From: Pseudomonas sp. GM74
GTDB lineage: Bacteria > Pseudomonadota > Gammaproteobacteria > Pseudomonadales > Pseudomonadaceae
Assembly: GCF_000282455.1 (NCBI RefSeq)
Contig: NZ_AKJG01000161.1
Span: 20,128-84,127 of the forward strand
Length of the DNA stretch: 64,000 nucleotides
Direction of reading: 5' to 3'
Below are positions 45,786 through 59,485 of the stretch, in pieces. Made by a program: the position numbers and the translations under genes. Under the pieces are notes generated by a model. That model was not told where the DNA came from. It worked only from the letters and a program-made list of their open reading frames with translations, and searched no databases. Each line of letters begins with the position of its first letter. The first letter of the stretch is position 1.

Positions 45786-47891
45786 TCAGCCTTGTTTTTT
45801 GGTTACAGTTTCGACGATGTGCGACGGAGCTGTATTGTATTTTTTGAATTCCATAGAGTAGCTTGCGCGACCCTGGGACATCGAACGAACGTCGGTCGCA
45901 TAACCGAACATCTCGCCCAACGGAACTTCAGCACGGATCACCTTACCGGAGACCGTGTCTTCCATACCCAGAATCATGCCGCGACGACGGTTAAGGTCGC
46001 CCATCACGTCACCCATATAGTCTTCAGGCGTAACAACCTCTACCGCCATGATCGGCTCGAGCAACTCACCACCGCCCTTCTGGGCCAGTTGCTTGGTCGC
46101 CATGGAAGCAGCCACCTTAAACGCCATCTCGTTCGAGTCGACGTCGTGGTAAGAACCATCAAACACGGTAGCCTTCAGGCCGATCAGCGGATAGCCGGCA
46201 ACTACGCCGTTCTTCATCTGCTCTTCGATACCCTTCTGGATAGCCGGGATGTATTCCTTAGGAACCACACCACCCACTACTTCGTTCACGAATTGCAGAC
46301 CTTCCTGACCTTCGTCAGCAGGAGCAAAACGGATCCAGCAATGGCCGAACTGGCCACGACCGCCGGACTGACGAACGAACTTGCCTTCGATTTCGCAATT
46401 CTTCGTGATGCGCTCACGATACGAAACCTGAGGCTTACCGATGTTGGCTTCGACGTTGAACTCACGGCGCATCCGGTCAACCAGGATGTCCAGGTGCAAC
46501 TCGCCCATGCCAGAGATGATCGTCTGACCAGTCTCTTCATCAGTCTTGACGCGGAAAGACGGGTCTTCCTGAGCAAGCTTGCCCAGAGCGATACCCATTT
46601 TTTCCTGGTCATCCTTGGTCTTAGGCTCTACGGCAACCGAAATAACCGGCTCCGGGAAGTCCATGCGAACCAGGATGATTGGCTTGTCAGCGTTGCACAA
46701 GGTTTCACCAGTGGTGACGTCCTTCATGCCGATCAGGGCCGCGATGTCGCCAGCGCGAACTTCCTTGATCTCTTCGCGGGCGTTTGCGTGCATTTGCACC
46801 ATACGACCCACGCGCTCTTTCTTGCCTTTGACCGAGTTGATCACGCCGTCGCCGGAGGCCAACACGCCCGAGTAAACACGGACGAAAGTCAAGGTACCCA
46901 CGAATGGGTCGGTAGCGATCTTGAACGCCAGAGCCGAGAACGGCTCGTTGTCGTCTGCATGACGCTCCATTTGCTTTTCCTCGTCATCCGGGTCAGTACC
47001 CTTGATGGCAGGAATGTCGGTTGGAGCCGGCAGGTAGTCGATAACGGCGTCGAGAACCAGGGGAACACCCTTGTTCTTGAAAGAAGAACCGCAAACAGCC
47101 AGAACGATCTCACCAGCGATAGTACGCTGACGCAGAGCACCCTTGATCTCCTCGATGGTGAGCTCTTCACCTTCAAGGTACTTGTTCATCAGTTCTTCGC
47201 TGGCTTCGGCCGCAGCCTCAACCATGTTGTTGCGCCACTCTTCAGCCAGCTCCTGCAGTTCAGCAGGGATGGCTTCACGACGAGGAGTCATACCCTTGTC
47301 GGCATCGTTCCAGTAAACGGCTTCCATGGTCATCAGATCGATCTGACCCTGGAAGTTGTCTTCGGAACCGATAGCCAGCTGGATAGGCACCGGAGTGTGA
47401 CCCAGACGCTGCTTGATCTGAGCGATCACGCGCAGGAAGTTCGCACCGGCACGGTCCATCTTGTTCACGTAAACGATACGTGGAACACCGTACTTGTTGG
47501 CTTGACGCCATACGGTTTCGGACTGAGGCTCAACGCCGGAAGTACCGCAGAACACAACGACCGCGCCGTCGAGTACACGCAGGGAACGCTCAACTTCAAT
47601 AGTGAAGTCTACGTGGCCCGGGGTATCGATGACGTTGAAACGGTACTGGTCTTTGTGCTGCTTGGCGGAACCCTGCCAGAAGGCGGTAATGGCAGCAGAA
47701 GTAATGGTAATACCACGCTCCTGCTCCTGCACCATCCAGTCTGTGGTCGCGGCGCCGTCATGCACCTCGCCCATTTTGTGACTTTTGCCAGTGTAAAAAA
47801 GGACGCGCTCGGTGGTGGTGGTTTTACCAGCATCCACGTGTGCAACGATACCAATGTTACGGTAGCGATTAATCGGTGTTGTACGAGCCAT
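45786..47891 (-). CDS. fusA: Elongation factor G
   Basis: A 701-residue EF-G, the translocase. It has P-loop AHVDAGKTTTTE (residues 17-28), switch II DTPGHVDFT and NKMDRAG, then domains II-V. Length and neighbours match the FusA1 type of P. aeruginosa. It lies 30 bases after rpsG and 30 before tuf. Confidence 0.98.
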   Translation of the reverse strand: MARTTPINRYRNIGIVAHVDAGKTTTTERVLFYTGKSHKMGEVHDGAATTDWMVQEQERGITITSAAITAFWQGSAKQHKDQYRFNVIDTPGHVDFTIEVERSLRVLDGAVVVFCGTSGVEPQSETVWRQANKYGVPRIVYVNKMDRAGANFLRVIAQIKQRLGHTPVPIQLAIGSEDNFQGQIDLMTMEAVYWNDADKGMTPRREAIPAELQELAEEWRNNMVEAAAEASEELMNKYLEGEELTIEEIKGALRQRTIAGEIVLAVCGSSFKNKGVPLVLDAVIDYLPAPTDIPAIKGTDPDDEEKQMERHADDNEPFSALAFKIATDPFVGTLTFVRVYSGVLASGDGVINSVKGKKERVGRMVQMHANAREEIKEVRAGDIAALIGMKDVTTGETLCNADKPIILVRMDFPEPVISVAVEPKTKDDQEKMGIALGKLAQEDPSFRVKTDEETGQTIISGMGELHLDILVDRMRREFNVEANIGKPQVSYRERITKNCEIEGKFVRQSGGRGQFGHCWIRFAPADEGQEGLQFVNEVVGGVVPKEYIPAIQKGIEEQMKNGVVAGYPLIGLKATVFDGSYHDVDSNEMAFKVAASMATKQLAQKGGGELLEPIMAVEVVTPEDYMGDVMGDLNRRRGMILGMEDTVSGKVIRAEVPLGEMFGYATDVRSMSQGRASYSMEFKKYNTAPSHIVETVTKKQG

Positions 47892-47921
47892 AAAGCCCTC
47901 GCAAAATTAGTGACGCTAAAA

Positions 47922-48395
47922 TTAGAAGCGGTAGTGCGAGAAAGCCTTGTTGGCTTCAGCCATACGGTGAACGTCTTCACGCTTCTTAACTGCAGCACCT
48001 TTACCTTCGGCAGCGTCCAACAGTTCGCCAGCCAAACGCAGAGCCATAGACTTCTCGCCGCGCTTGCGGGCGTAGTCTACCAACCAGCGCATTGCCAGAG
48101 CGTTACGACGGGAAGGACGAACCTCGACCGGAACCTGGTAAGTAGCACCACCAACGCGGCGCGACTTCACTTCGACCAGCGGAGCGATGGCGTCGAGTGC
48201 TTTTTCGAAGAGTTCCAGGGGATCGGTGCCGGCCTTACGAGCCTTCACGGTATCCAGGGCACCATAAACGATACGCTCGGCAACGGCTTTCTTGCCGCTT
48301 TCCATTACGTGGTTCATGAATTTGGCGAGGATTTGGCTTCCGTATTTCGGATCGTCCAGAATCTCACGCTTGGCTGCTACGCGACGTCTTGGCAT
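47922..48395 (-). CDS. rpsG: 30S ribosomal protein S7
   Basis: A 157-residue S7, the primary binder of the 16S 3' domain, opening MPRRRVAAKREILDDPKYGS. In E. coli it represses the str operon by binding the rpsL-rpsG gap; here that gap is 108 bases (48396-48503) and could hold such a target, although I could not identify the structure by eye. Confidence 0.98.
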   Translation of the reverse strand: MPRRRVAAKREILDDPKYGSQILAKFMNHVMESGKKAVAERIVYGALDTVKARKAGTDPLELFEKALDAIAPLVEVKSRRVGGATYQVPVEVRPSRRNALAMRWLVDYARKRGEKSMALRLAGELLDAAEGKGAAVKKREDVHRMAEANKAFSHYRF

Positions 48396-48503
48396 TGATA
48401 AGCCCTCAAACGGTCTTCAGGTTAGCCCGGGACAGCTCCTGTGGATGCGTGCCCGACCTTACTCTTATCGACTCAATAAAATGAAAAACTGCAAAACGGC
48501 CGA

Positions 48504-48875
48504 TTACTTCGGACGCTTGGTACCGTACTTCGAACGACCCTGGTTACGACCTTTAACACCGGAAGTATCCAACGAACCGCGAACGGTGTGGTAACGAACA
48601 CCTGGCAAGTCTTTTACACGACCGCCGCGGATCAGTACCACGCTGTGCTCTTGCAGGTTGTGGCCTTCACCGCCGATGTACGAGGAAACCTCGAAACCGT
48701 TGGTCAGGCGCACACGGCATACTTTACGCAGTGCCGAGTTAGGTTTTTTCGGCGTGGTGGTGTACACACGGGTGCACACGCCACGGCGTTGCGGGCAGTT
48801 CTGCAGCGCAGGCACGTCGGATTTCTCGACGATACGCTTACGCGGCTGACGTACCAGCTGGTTGATAGTTGCCAT
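48504..48875 (-). CDS. rpsL: 30S ribosomal protein S12
   Basis: A 123-residue S12 that monitors decoding. The streptomycin-relevant positions are wild type: [12 protein letters not shown] (Lys43/44 counting Met) and [11 protein letters not shown] (Lys88). It is the first gene of the str operon, about 85 bases behind a strong predicted promoter. Confidence 0.98.
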
Positions 48876-48966
48876 CTACTAGCTCCACTGTTGTCTTGCG
48901 ACGCTATTGTCTTGCAAGAAAAGCAAAATGGCAGGAACGAGTTCCCGCCAAATTTAGGGGTACAAG

Positions 48967-48995
48967 AGTCTAAAGAGGATCTTGTCCCCAGTCAA
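48967..48995 (-). promoter_or_regulatory. Predicted sigma70 promoter of the str operon
   Basis: Minus-strand TTGACT (48995-48990), 17 bases, TAGACT (48972-48967). It lies in the 216-base gap between rpoC and rpsL and would start transcription near 48960, about 85 bases before the rpsL ATG. No clear terminator for rpoC precedes it, so read-through from rpoBC into rpsL is likely. Confidence 0.8.
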
Positions 48996-49091
48996 GGCAA
49001 GGCCCCGCCCTCCCCGCTCATCCAATCTCGACAATTTGTCTCGATTCGATGAACGGAGTGACCAGGGCCTCACACTCATTTACCGCAGAAC

Positions 49092-52000
49092 TCAGTTACC
49101 GCTCGAGTTCAGCGCTTCGGTCAGTGCAGCTTCCACTTCACTGGCGCTTACGCGCAACGGCTTGTCTGCATCACGGCGGCGCTTACGCTCGCTGTGATAA
49201 GCCAGGCCGGTACCAGCCGGGATCAGACGACCCACGACCACGTTTTCTTTCAGGCCGCGCAGGTAATCGCGCTTGCCGGTTACCGCCGCCTCGGTCAGTA
49301 CGCGAGTGGTTTCCTGGAAGGAAGCCGCCGAGATGAACGATTCGGTGGACAACGACGCCTTGGTGATACCCAGCAGAACGCGAGTGAACTTGGAGACAAA
49401 CTTGTCTTCGCCGCTCAGACGTTCGTTCTCTACCAGCACGTGAGTCAATTCCATCTGGTCGCCCTTGATGAAACTGGAATCGCCGGATTCAGCGATCTCA
49501 ACTTTACGCAGCATCTGACGCAGGATGGTCTCGATGTGCTTGTCGTTGATCTTCACGCCTTGCAGACGGTAAACGTCCTGGATCTCGTTGACGATGTACT
49601 TGGCCAGCGCACTCACACCCAGCAGACGCAGGATGTCGTGTGGATCGCTAGGACCGTCGGAGATAACTTCGCCGCGGTTTACCTGTTCGCCTTCGAACAC
49701 GTTCAGGTGACGCCACTTCGGAATCAGCTCTTCGTACGGATCGCTACCGTCGTTCGGGGTGATAACCAGACGGCGCTTGCCCTTGGTCTCTTTACCGAAC
49801 GCGATGGTGCCGCTGACTTCAGCCAGAATCGACGCTTCTTTCGGACGACGGGCTTCGAACAAGTCGGCAACACGCGGCAGACCACCGGTGATGTCGCGAG
49901 TTTTCGAAGTCTCTTGCGGGATACGAGCGATAACATCACCGATCGCGATCTTCGCGCCATCCGCCACACCGACCAGGGCGTTGGCTGGCAGGAAGTACTG
50001 AGCGATAACGTCAGTGCCTGGCAGCAACAGATCCTTGCCGTTGTCGTCGACCATCTTCACGGCAGGACGGATGTCCTTACCGGCAGCTGGACGGTCTTTG
50101 GCGTCGAGTACTTCAATGTTGGTCATACCGGTCAATTCGTCGGTCTGACGCTTGATCGTGATGCCTTCTTCCATGCCCACGTAGGTCACGGTACCTTTCA
50201 TTTCGGTAACGATCGGGTGAGTGTGCGGATCCCACTTGGCCACAATGGCGCCAGCTTCGACCTTGTCACCTTCTTTAACCGAAATCACGGCACCGTACGG
50301 CAGCTTGTAACGCTCACGCTCACGACCGAAGTCATCAGCGATGGCCAGCTCACCGGAACGGGACACGGCAACCAGGTGACCATCAACTCGTTCCACGTGC
50401 TTCAAATTGTGCAGACGAACGGTACCGCCATTCTTCACCTGGACGCTGTCCGCAGCGGAGGTCCGGCTTGCCGCACCACCGATGTGGAACGTACGCATCG
50501 TCAGCTGGGTACCCGGCTCACCGATGGACTGGGCAGCGATAACGCCGACCGCTTCACCGATGTTCACCTGGTGACCACGAGCCAGGTCGCGGCCGTAGCA
50601 CTTGGCGCAGATACCGAAACGGGTTTCGCAGCTGATCGGCGAACGTACGATCACTTCGTCGATGCTGTTGAGCTCGATGAACTCGACCCACTTCTCGTCT
50701 ACCAGGGTGCCGGCAGGAACGATGACGTCCTCGGTACCTGGCTTGAATACGTCACGGGCGATAACTCGACCCAATACGCGCTCACCCAACGGCTCTACAA
50801 CGTCACCGCCTTCAATGTGCGGAGTCATCAGCAGACCGTGTTCGGTGCCGCAATCGATCTCGGTTACAACCAGATCCTGCGCCACGTCTACCAGACGACG
50901 AGTCAGGTAACCCGAGTTCGCCGTTTTCAACGCGGTATCCGCAAGACCCTTACGAGCACCGTGAGTGGAGATGAAGTACTGGAGTACGCTCAAACCTTCA
51001 CGGAAGTTCGCGGTAATCGGCGTTTCAATGATGGAACCGTCCGGCTTGGCCATCAGGCCACGCATACCGGCCAGCTGACGAATCTGTGCTGCGGAACCCC
51101 GCGCACCAGAGTCAGCCATCATGTACATCGAGTTGAAGGATTCCTGGTCGACTTCGACGCCATGACGGTCGATGACTTTCTCTTTCGAGAGGTTGGCCAT
51201 CATCGCCTTGGAAACTTCGTCGTTCGCCTTGGACCAAAGGTCGATCACTTTGTTGTACTTCTCGCCCTGGGTTACCAGGCCGGAGGCGTACTGACTTTCG
51301 ATCTCTTTCACTTCGTCGGTGGCTGCACCGATGATGCGGGCTTTTTCATCCGGGATAACGAAGTCGTTAACACCGATGGAAACGCCGGAAATGGTCGAAT
51401 AGGCAAAACCGGTGTACATCAACTGGTCAGCGAAGATCACGGTCTCTTTCAGACCAACCACGCGGTAGCACTGGTTGATCAGCTTGGAGATCGCCTTTTT
51501 CTTCATCGGCAGGTTGACGACGTCGTACGACAGACCCTTTGGCACAACCTGGAACAACAGCGCACGGCCGACAGTGGTGTCGACGATACGGGTGTTGGTC
51601 ACGCTGCCGCCATCACGGTCGTTGACGGTTTCGTTGATCCGGACTTTGACCTTGGCGTGCAGTGCGGCTTCGCCGGCACGGAACACACGGTCAACTTCCT
51701 GCAGATCCGCGAACACACGACCTTCGCCCTTGGCGTTGATCGCTTCACGAGTCATGTAGTACAGACCCAATACAACGTCCTGCGACGGAACGATGATTGG
51801 CTCACCGTTGGCTGGCGACAGAATGTTGTTGGTCGACATCATCAACGCACGCGCTTCGAGCTGGGCTTCCAGCGTCAGCGGTACGTGCACGGCCATTTGG
51901 TCGCCGTCGAAGTCGGCGTTGTACGCGGCGCAGACCAGAGGGTGCAGCTGGATAGCCTTGCCTTCGATCAGTACCGGTTCAAACGCCTGGATACCCAGAC

Positions 52001-53291
52001 GGTGAAGGGTCGGTGCACGGTTGAGAAGAACCGGGTGTTCGCGAATCACTTCAGCGAGAACGTCCCAAACCTCTGGCAGCTCGCGCTCGACCATCTTCTT
52101 GGCAGCCTTGATGGTGGTAGCGAGACCACGCATTTCAAGCTTGCCGAAAATGAACGGCTTGAACAGCTCGAGAGCCATCTTCTTCGGCAGACCGCACTGG
52201 TGCAGACGCAGGGTCGGACCTACGGTAATTACCGAACGACCGGAGTAGTCAACACGCTTACCGAGCAAGTTCTGACGGAAACGACCTTGCTTACCCTTGA
52301 TCATGTCAGCCAGGGATTTCAGAGGACGCTTGTTGGAACCGGTGATAGCGCGGCCACGACGACCGTTGTCGAGCAATGCGTCGACAGCTTCCTGCAACAT
52401 ACGCTTTTCGTTGCGCACGATGATGTCCGGAGCGGACAGATCCAGCAGGCGCTTCAAACGGTTGTTACGGTTGATCACTCGACGATACAGATCGTTGAGG
52501 TCGGAAGTCGCGAAGCGACCGCCATCGAGCGGGACCAGTGGACGCAGATCTGGCGGCAGAACCGGCAGAACGGTCAGCACCATCCACTCTGGCAGGTTGC
52601 CGGAACCCTGGAAGGCTTCCATCAACTTCAGACGCTTGGACAGCTTCTTGATCTTGGTTTCGGAGTTGGTTTGCGGAATCTCTTCACGCAGGCGGCCAAT
52701 CTCGTGCTCCAGGTCGATAGCGTGCAGCAGTTCGCGGACAGCTTCGGCACCCATGCGGGCATCGAAATCGTCGCCGAACTCTTCCAGCGCTTCGAAGTAC
52801 TGCTCGTCGTTCAGCAGCTGACCTTTTTCAAGGGTGGTCATGCCTGGATCGATAACGACGTAGCTCTCGAAGTAGAGAACGCGTTCGATATCACGCAGGG
52901 TCATGTCCATCAGCAAGCCGATACGAGACGGCAGCGATTTCAGGAACCAGATGTGGGCAACCGGCGAGGCCAGTTCGATGTGCGCCATGCGCTCACGACG
53001 AACTTTTGCCAGCGCGACTTCAACGCCGCACTTCTCGCAGATCACACCACGGTGCTTCAAGCGCTTGTACTTACCGCACAGGCACTCGTAATCCTTTACC
53101 GGGCCAAAGATCTTGGCGCAGAACAGGCCGTCACGCTCAGGTTTGAACGTACGGTAGTTGATGGTTTCCGGCTTTTTAACTTCACCGAACGACCACGAAC
53201 GGATCATCTCAGGCGATGCCAATCCGATACGGATGGCGTCGAACTCTTCGACTTGACCCTGGTTTTTCAGCAAATTCAGTAGGTCTTTCAA
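49092..53291 (-). CDS. rpoC: RNA polymerase beta' subunit
   Basis: A 1399-residue beta' subunit. The N-terminal zinc-binding segment (CLCGKYKRLKHRGVICEKCG, about residues 70-89), the catalytic NADFDGDQM (metal-binding Asp triplet, near 460), the bridge helix and trigger loop (GEPGTQLTMRTFHIGGAAS near 925-943) are all present. It starts at TTG 53291, preceded by a strong AGGAGG site; E. coli uses GTG. 64 bases separate it from rpoB. Confidence 0.98.
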   Translation of the reverse strand: MKDLLNLLKNQGQVEEFDAIRIGLASPEMIRSWSFGEVKKPETINYRTFKPERDGLFCAKIFGPVKDYECLCGKYKRLKHRGVICEKCGVEVALAKVRRERMAHIELASPVAHIWFLKSLPSRIGLLMDMTLRDIERVLYFESYVVIDPGMTTLEKGQLLNDEQYFEALEEFGDDFDARMGAEAVRELLHAIDLEHEIGRLREEIPQTNSETKIKKLSKRLKLMEAFQGSGNLPEWMVLTVLPVLPPDLRPLVPLDGGRFATSDLNDLYRRVINRNNRLKRLLDLSAPDIIVRNEKRMLQEAVDALLDNGRRGRAITGSNKRPLKSLADMIKGKQGRFRQNLLGKRVDYSGRSVITVGPTLRLHQCGLPKKMALELFKPFIFGKLEMRGLATTIKAAKKMVERELPEVWDVLAEVIREHPVLLNRAPTLHRLGIQAFEPVLIEGKAIQLHPLVCAAYNADFDGDQMAVHVPLTLEAQLEARALMMSTNNILSPANGEPIIVPSQDVVLGLYYMTREAINAKGEGRVFADLQEVDRVFRAGEAALHAKVKVRINETVNDRDGGSVTNTRIVDTTVGRALLFQVVPKGLSYDVVNLPMKKKAISKLINQCYRVVGLKETVIFADQLMYTGFAYSTISGVSIGVNDFVIPDEKARIIGAATDEVKEIESQYASGLVTQGEKYNKVIDLWSKANDEVSKAMMANLSKEKVIDRHGVEVDQESFNSMYMMADSGARGSAAQIRQLAGMRGLMAKPDGSIIETPITANFREGLSVLQYFISTHGARKGLADTALKTANSGYLTRRLVDVAQDLVVTEIDCGTEHGLLMTPHIEGGDVVEPLGERVLGRVIARDVFKPGTEDVIVPAGTLVDEKWVEFIELNSIDEVIVRSPISCETRFGICAKCYGRDLARGHQVNIGEAVGVIAAQSIGEPGTQLTMRTFHIGGAASRTSAADSVQVKNGGTVRLHNLKHVERVDGHLVAVSRSGELAIADDFGRERERYKLPYGAVISVKEGDKVEAGAIVAKWDPHTHPIVTEMKGTVTYVGMEEGITIKRQTDELTGMTNIEVLDAKDRPAAGKDIRPAVKMVDDNGKDLLLPGTDVIAQYFLPANALVGVADGAKIAIGDVIARIPQETSKTRDITGGLPRVADLFEARRPKEASILAEVSGTIAFGKETKGKRRLVITPNDGSDPYEELIPKWRHLNVFEGEQVNRGEVISDGPSDPHDILRLLGVSALAKYIVNEIQDVYRLQGVKINDKHIETILRQMLRKVEIAESGDSSFIKGDQMELTHVLVENERLSGEDKFVSKFTRVLLGITKASLSTESFISAASFQETTRVLTEAAVTGKRDYLRGLKENVVVGRLIPAGTGLAYHSERKRRRDADKPLRVSASEVEAALTEALNSSGN

Positions 53292-53355
53292 GGCCTTTCC
53301 TCCTGGCGGAGCAGAGAGCGGGCAATCCAGCCCCGCTCTCGATTCGCGTCACGTG

Positions 53356-57429
<4,074 letters not shown>

Positions 57430-57574
57430 CAGCGTTCCCCAGCTTGGTCACCTGCTTGTTTGGCCCCTCCCGACGGGAGCAGCCAGAAAATCGTGCAAAC
57501 CCCATGGTTTGCGCCACCACATCGGGTGGTTACAGCACGTTATCGACACCGACCCAGTCGGCTGCCAATAACGG

Positions 57575-57603
57575 AAAAAGGCCGGTGGCAAGAGCCACCA
57601 GCC
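57575..57603 (-). terminator. Attenuator between rplL and rpoB
   Basis: Minus-strand RNA GGCTGGTGGC-TCTT-GCCACCGGCC followed by TTTTT. It lies 46 bases after rplL. It must be leaky, since rpoBC has no obvious promoter of its own in the remaining gap, and so would lower rpoBC relative to rplJL, as known in E. coli. Confidence 0.85.
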
Positions 57604-57649
57604 ATCAGCCTGTCGCTTAACGCTCGGGCTGGAGGAGCAAAGTCGATGC

Positions 57650-58015
57650 TTACTTCAGCTCGACTTTAGCGCCTGCTTCTTCCAGAGCTGCTTTGGCTTT
57701 GTCAGCTGCGTCTTTGGCAACAGCTTCCAGAACCATGGCAGGTGCGCCGTCAACTACAGCCTTGGCTTCTTTCAAGCCCAGACCGGTCAGTTCACGTACA
57801 GCCTTGATCACGTTAACTTTCTTCTCGCCAGCTTCGGTCAGCATGACGTTGAATTCGGTTTGCTCTTCAGCAACGGCAGCAGCAACAGCTGGACCAGCCG
57901 ATGCAGCAGCAGCGGTAACACCGAATTTTTCTTCGAAAGCTTTGATCAGCTCAACAACTTCCATTACGGACATGTTGCCAACTGCTTCAAGGATATCGTT
58001 CTGAGAGATAGACAT
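57650..58015 (-). CDS. rplL: 50S ribosomal protein L7/L12
   Basis: A 121-residue L7/L12: N-terminal dimerisation helices, an Ala/Gly-rich hinge (AAAASAGPAVAAAVAEE, about 36-52) and the factor-binding C-terminal domain (EKKVNVIKAVRELTGLGLKE). Several copies on L10 recruit GTPase factors. It lies 75 bases after rplJ. Confidence 0.98.
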   Translation of the reverse strand: MSISQNDILEAVGNMSVMEVVELIKAFEEKFGVTAAAASAGPAVAAAVAEEQTEFNVMLTEAGEKKVNVIKAVRELTGLGLKEAKAVVDGAPAMVLEAVAKDAADKAKAALEEAGAKVELK

Positions 58016-58090
58016 GAATCTAATTCCTGATATTGGGGACGGCCTACGCGACCATCGAAAAAAACAAAAAACGCGAGAAGTTGACGAGCC

Positions 58091-58591
58091 TTAGGCTGCA
58101 GCAGCTTCTTTCTGGTCGCGAATTGCCGCCAGAGTACGAGCCAACTTGCTGGTAGCGCCTTGAATCACGCTCATCAGCTGAGAAATTGCTTCGTCACGGG
58201 TCGGCAGAGTTGCCAGTACGTCGATTTGGTTAGCTGCGAGGAACTTGCCCTCGAACGCAGCTGCCTTGATCTCGAACTTGTCCTGACCCTTTGCGAATTC
58301 CTTGAAGATCCGGGCAGCAGCGCCTGGATGTTCTTTGGAGAACGCAATCAGGGTAGGGCCAGTGAACACGTCGTTGAGGACACTGAATTCAGTGTCAGCA
58401 ACAGCGCGCTTGAGCAGGGTGTTACGTACAACACGTACGTAAACGCCAGCTTCACGAGCCTCTTTACGGAGTCCGGTCATCGCGCCTACTGTTACGCCAC
58501 GGGCATCAGCCACGACAGCGGACAGAGCGACTTTGGCAGCCTCGTTGACTTCAGCGACGATGGCCTTCTTGTCTTCGAGTTTAATTGCCAC
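58091..58591 (-). CDS. rplJ: 50S ribosomal protein L10
   Basis: A 166-residue L10, stalk base that anchors L7/L12 through its C-terminal helix. It starts at GTG 58591 with AGGAG eleven bases upstream; the N-terminal MAIKLEDKKAIVAEVNEAA is standard. L10-L12 complexes repress their own messenger by binding its leader, which here lies in the 198-base gap upstream. Confidence 0.98.
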   Translation of the reverse strand: MAIKLEDKKAIVAEVNEAAKVALSAVVADARGVTVGAMTGLRKEAREAGVYVRVVRNTLLKRAVADTEFSVLNDVFTGPTLIAFSKEHPGAAARIFKEFAKGQDKFEIKAAAFEGKFLAANQIDVLATLPTRDEAISQLMSVIQGATSKLARTLAAIRDQKEAAAA

Positions 58592-58682
58592 GGGTTTAAC
58601 TCCTGCTTGTTACCGTTTCATCTGGTCGAAACCGGATGTCGTTTTGGTGTCTGATTCGGTAAGGAACCGGGAGCACCATCTG

Positions 58683-58717
58683 CGTAGGCTTGAGGTTTAA
58701 GACTTGCGTCGCCTACG
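58683..58717 (-). promoter_or_regulatory. Possible L10 leader hairpin of rplJL
   Basis: CGTAGGC (58683-58689) pairs with GCCTACG (58711-58717) and encloses an internal segment rich in A and C, the general form of the kink-turn hairpin bound by L10(L12)4. It lies about 95 bases before the rplJ start. No clear -35/-10 pair was found upstream. Confidence 0.45.
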
Positions 58718-58751
58718 GTCTTGGATAGCCCCCGCCAGGCAGGGACCCCAA

Positions 58752-58782
58752 TTTTTCAATTGGCGCGATCGCTCGCGCCAAT
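58752..58782 (-). terminator. Terminator/attenuator after rplA
   Basis: Minus-strand RNA ATTGGCGCGA / TCGCGCCAAT with a four-base loop followed by TGAAAAATT rather than a clean U-run. It begins eight bases after rplA and may separate rplKA from rplJL-rpoBC partly. Confidence 0.65.
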
Positions 58783-58789
58783 CTGTGTC

Positions 58790-59485
58790 TTACGCGTCGA
58801 GCGAGCTTTGGTCGATGACCAGACCTGGGCCCATAGTGGTGCTCAGGGTAACGCGCTTGACGTAAATGCCTTTCGAGGAAGCTGGCTTGATACGCTTCAG
58901 ATCAGCGATCAGGGCTTCAACGTTTTCCTTCAGCTTGACGGCATCGAAGCCGATCTTGCCAACGGAAGTGTGGATAATGCCGTTTTTGTCGGTGCGATAA
59001 CGAACCTGACCAGCCTTGGCGTTTTTAACCGCGGTAGCTACGTCTGGAGTTACGGTGCCGACTTTAGGGTTAGGCATCAGGCCACGTGGACCGAGGATCT
59101 GACCCAACTGACCTACAACGCGCATTGCATCCGGGGATGCGATCACTACGTCATAGTTCAGGTCGCCGCCTTTCATTTCGGCAGCCAGGTCGTCCATGCC
59201 TACACGGTCAGCGCCGGCAGCCAGAGCGGCTTCAGCAGCTGGACCCTGGGTGAACACAGCAACGCGAACGGTCTTGCCAGTGCCGTGTGGCAGCACAGTA
59301 GCGCTACGAACGACCTGGTCGGATTTACGCGGGTCAACACCCAGGTTTACAGCTACGTCGAACGACTCGCTGAACTTGACAGTCGACAGCTCGGCCAGCA
59401 GGGCAGCGGCGTCTACAAAGTTGTAGGCCTTGCCTGCTTCGATTTTGCCGGCGATAGCCTTTTGACGCTTGGTCAGCTTAGCCAT
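58790..59485 (-). CDS. rplA: 50S ribosomal protein L1
   Basis: A 231-residue L1 of the mobile stalk that guides tRNA exit, opening MAKLTKRQKAIAGKIEAGK, with the LGPRGLMPNPKVGTVT segment near 128-143. It represses rplKA in E. coli by binding the messenger leader. Its ATG shares one base with the rplK stop (TAATG), so they are coupled. Confidence 0.98.
   Translation of the reverse strand: MAKLTKRQKAIAGKIEAGKAYNFVDAAALLAELSTVKFSESFDVAVNLGVDPRKSDQVVRSATVLPHGTGKTVRVAVFTQGPAAEAALAAGADRVGMDDLAAEMKGGDLNYDVVIASPDAMRVVGQLGQILGPRGLMPNPKVGTVTPDVATAVKNAKAGQVRYRTDKNGIIHTSVGKIGFDAVKLKENVEALIADLKRIKPASSKGIYVKRVTLSTTMGPGLVIDQSSLDA

Noticed and set aside
45792..48398. An 868-codon frame antisense to fusA and rpsG
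   Set aside because: It spans two genes on the other strand and has no recognisable domain or ribosome site.
49194..53282. A 1362-codon open frame antisense to rpoC
   Set aside because: It mirrors the rpoC frame. Highly expressed genes avoid the codons whose complements are stops, which leaves long antisense frames; the protein shows no domain and low-complexity Thr/Val/Gly content.
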